Source of the DNA: Burhinus oedicnemus
Lineage: Eukaryota > Chordata > Aves > Charadriiformes > Burhinidae
Direction: 5' to 3'
Length of the DNA stretch: 64,000 nt
NCBI GenBank assembly: GCA_008921705.1
Contig: VFFE01006710.1
Location: forward strand, 69,570-133,569
This document shows positions 60,674 to 64,000 of the stretch, piece after piece (positions within the stretch are counted from its first letter, which is position 1; each line of letters begins with the position of its first letter). Below the pieces are notes generated by a model, which was given only the letters and a program-made list of their open reading frames with translations, made no database searches and was not told where the DNA came from. Both the position numbers and the translations under genes were made by a program.

Positions 60674-63600
60674 GTAGGATTTATTTATATTTAAAAAAAA
60701 GTGGCTCCTGCAATTAACAACAGATTTGGCTTTCTAGCCTTGGTTTTCTGAAAACTAAACTTTCTGCTGAGAACTAAATACTTTCTTTCTTGAGAGGAAA
60801 GCATAGAATAAATCCATTAACTCATGATGATACTTAAGAATCTGTGGCACCTGTATAACAAGATGCTACGCATGCCTTGTGAATTCTTCTTTCTTTGATA
60901 GAGTTGGTAGTACCAAAGTAATTCTGTTCTCTGTACTAATACACTTAGCATGCTTATGTTTGAAGAATGAGGTGTTTGATAACAATGATGAAAGTATAAA
61001 CAAAACATAAGGTTACAAGCAAATAAAGGTAAGTGATGCTAAATTTACATTCTCTATCTCTTTGTTTCATGATATTTTATAAAAAAATCAGTTTGAAGTG
61101 TTCGTCTGCAGTTGATACAATAGAAAGCAAACTGAACATGGTTCTGACTGATAGTTTTTTATGGAAGACTGAATGAAGATGCAATGGCTGTGTATTTATT
61201 TTAAAATGGGATGCATTTGTTGAAGTGATTTGCAGCTGAAATGCAGGTAGCACATTTCAGTTACAAACAAAAAATATAACATCTATACAAATTTCTTAAC
61301 AAAAGGGAGAAGCTCAAAAGTCTGATTCACATTTCAAGCCCAAAGGGTTGAGTTTAGTTTTACAATTTGGGAATGAATCAAGCTGCCATATATCTTGTTA
61401 ATCCACTATGACTCATGAAAGTTGGTTGTACAATTTTGACCCGCAGGTAAATTTTCCAGTAGAATCTTGTAATATTCTGTTAAGTTGTATCATATCTTGT
61501 GGCTTCTTAAAGGATGGTACTTTCAATTTCCAACTACTTATCAAAAAAAGGAGACAGGGCCAAAAACCAGACATCTGTTTTAACTTTCAAAATGCAAGGC
61601 TATGTGTGTGACTGTAATTTGAAGGTTTTTATACCATTTCAAGGAAATACTTAGATTAGGGAGACCTGAGGTATGTAAATAGTTACTTAAATTTGAGGTT
61701 ATTATGTAGAGTCTGAGTCTAAAGGTATTGCCCCGATGAAATGAGTGAATTCCACGCCACAGTAATAATCAGGGCTCTTCTAGAGATGACTATGTTTAGA
61801 ACTGGTGATGGTTGAGTTGGCTGGCAGTGACACAGCTGACTTGGGAAGAGGAACATGGACAAACTGTTTGTAAGGGGAGGAAACCATCCAACACAGTATA
61901 CAGATGAAACTGAGCAGCAGCAGCAGTTGAAGCCCTTGTGCATCATGAGCTGTGAGGTGCATACCACTCCGTCTCTCTGTAGTCACGTTGCTTCTAAAAC
62001 AAAGGGTTGTCACTGTGCAACCTCCACAACTGGATGCATGTAGGTTTGTTACTCTGCTGCTCTGAAGACAGATGGAAAATGCTAACACAAGTACAGATTT
62101 AAACTAGAAGGTTACTGTTCAAATTTGAGACTTAAAAAAAGTAATTTTTTAATAATCTTTAAAAATTTTCCTTTGACTTGAGGCCAGGAATCTTAGACCA
62201 TTGTGGAAATAGCTGCTGCAGCTTCCCATGCAGATTTGCAGTCTTACATCACCTACGCAGGACCAGACTGTGCTTTTTAAATTCTATTTTAAGTGTGCGT
62301 GATGTCCCCCTATACCTGATCCTGTACGTAGGTACAAAATTAAAATCAAAATGTTGGGAGTTTTAGCAGTTTCTTATAACTTTATATGCTACGAATCTTA
62401 CCTAAACTCATTGTCTCTGATACTGAAAGAACTACTATAATCCAGTACCACATATATATAGTACTGCAATATCATTTTGGGAAGCTGAACAGAAGTAGAT
62501 AATCAGTTACTCCTTTTTTAACTACTGAGTTCTAATATTGTACTTGGTATACAGAGGTATAAAATATATTTATCCCTCTTACACCATGCACTGTGCTTGC
62601 CAATCTGCGTATTGTGGAAGTCTAGCTTTTTTTCTGACAGCAAAAATAACTTTCAGTGTTCTGGATTTTATTGCAGCATCTTTTCTCCATTCCATAAATT
62701 GATCTTATTTGAGCGTCTTGCACTTTTTGCTCTTTTTCCTTATCTTTTTCAACAGTTTTCTTTATTTTTATTTGGATTTTTAACACGGTGTACAAAGATG
62801 TAAAGAACAGAAAACGCAGCATAACTCAGGACAGATGTATGGAAACATTCTTATTTTCTAAAGCCTTCCACAAACCATAAAGGAGACAATGTATAGGCAT
62901 TGCATGACAGATTCCTATATATTTGTTCCATTCTCAAGACCAGGGACCATCTTGGTCCATAAAATTAATTTATGTAAAAATACAAGCAAAAGCAGAAAAT
63001 TTAGAACATAAACTAGGAATTTGTGGTTCCCGCAGAAGCGAAGACTGTATTAGCAGTGAGGAGGCCTCAGGGCTGCATCTGACTTGCAGACCCACCGAAA
63101 CAATACTGGCAGTACAGTAAGTGACTGTTCCCAAAGCACCAGTGCTGGGCTGTAGAACTGGACCATAACCATGGCCTTCATGAGGGAACAAGCATCTAGA
63201 GAAACTGGCACAGCTCTCCAAAGTTTGGCATGATGGCTATATTTGAGGGTGCATGTCACTGAGTGGAGTTCCTCATGCTAAATGAGTGGAGCACTGATGC
63301 ATTGAAAAACAGAACAAAGTAAGGATTTTCTGAGAGTCTTCCATGAAAGCATGTTTATTATTTCAGTGTGCCAGGTATTTTGTAAATAATGACCTTACTT
63401 AGATTTAGAGTGCAGTGGTTTAGAAGCCAAACAGTTTGGCTTAATTTCAACCTAAAAAAGGATCTGAAAACATCATTAGGGATTCTTCCTCCCAGACTTT
63501 TCTGGACAGGTTCCAGTAACAGTAAGACTATTCGTTGTTGGGGAGACTGGTTATGCTCCAGTTTTCTACAACCTCTGGCAAGTTTTTTTTAAAAAAAAAA

Positions 63601-64000
63601 AAAAAATCCATGAATGCTTGCAGATCTTAACAAAGCTGTCATCTTCCACTTCATGGGAACAGAGTAGGCACTTTGAAATTCAATTTCTCTCAATTTTTCA
63701 GTTGAACAGTGTCTTCAGACTTGTTGCTTGTTTTGCCCAGTAAAACAAGCCTTTCACAGATCATCTGAAAGGTGTGGATTTGTTCAGTTGGTACGCATGA
63801 TGGTTCTCTCCCTTCCCATCCACCCCCATCTCAGTTCTGCCAGAATTGTCATAAAGGATGAGTTCACGGACTGTATATGCAGACCTTATAAATCTTTTTC
63901 CACCTTCTCCGGTATCCGCCATAGTGAAGTAGCCCATGATCTTAATCTGCCTACTAAAATGATCATCAGTGTTGTTGATATTTTAAACTCTTAACGTGGG
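60674..64000 (+). other. MARK3 intron, partial (runs off the window)
   Basis: AT-rich sequence without the expected next exons (LPTEYERN.. or the KA1 domain with its conserved ELKL end), which must lie beyond 64000. T/A run at 63583-63606. No other gene seen; short open frames on both strands are unremarkable. Confidence 0.8.
63583..63606. repeat. T8-A16 homopolymer pair
   Basis: Eight T directly followed by sixteen A. A simple low-complexity hairpin-prone sequence in the last intron. Confidence 0.9.

Overview
The window is vertebrate nuclear DNA, and most of it is the 5' two thirds of one plus-strand gene, MARK3 (MAP/microtubule affinity-regulating kinase 3, also called C-TAK1 or Par-1A). 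Fifteen coding exons can be read from 7418 to 60673, each with AG/GT splice sites and matching phases. The conceptual protein is nearly collinear with mammalian MARK3. The moderate intron sizes, the relics of CR1/L3-type LINEs and the lack of recognisable young or mammal-type SINEs suggest a sauropsid, most likely a bird. The two N runs indicate a draft assembly.

Layout. Positions 1-6390 are intergenic and hold a decayed CR1/L3 LINE at the left edge. A CpG island (about 6390-7620) is the MARK3 promoter, 5' UTR and exon 1, and contains a 20-N gap, three upstream ORFs and a short TG repeat. Exons 2-7 (20257-42665) encode the N-terminal header and the kinase domain up to the catalytic HRDLK. A second gap (29 N between an A run and a T run) lies where the exons for roughly residues 181-299 should be, including DFG, the activation loop with the LKB1-site threonine, and APE. 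Exons from 43598 to 44067 give the end of the kinase domain and the UBA domain. Exons from 44850 to 58283 give the long Ser/Thr-rich spacer, including a 165-nt in-frame cassette exon and the exon with the conserved aPKC-site threonine. A 27-nt microexon follows at 60647. The C-terminal KA1-domain exons are not in the window, which ends inside an intron.

The remaining sequence is intron. It holds fragments of old LINEs on both strands, an ancient SINE-like fragment, a possible hAT MITE, simple repeats, and long stretches where nothing recognisable is seen. No second protein gene, RNA gene, CRISPR array or recent mobile element could be supported.

Most worth a second look: the loss of the kinase activation segment at the assembly gap; the TG repeat, whose length decides whether an upstream ORF overlaps the MARK3 start codon; the cassette exon and microexon of the spacer; and an unidentified open region on the minus strand at 49804-50186.
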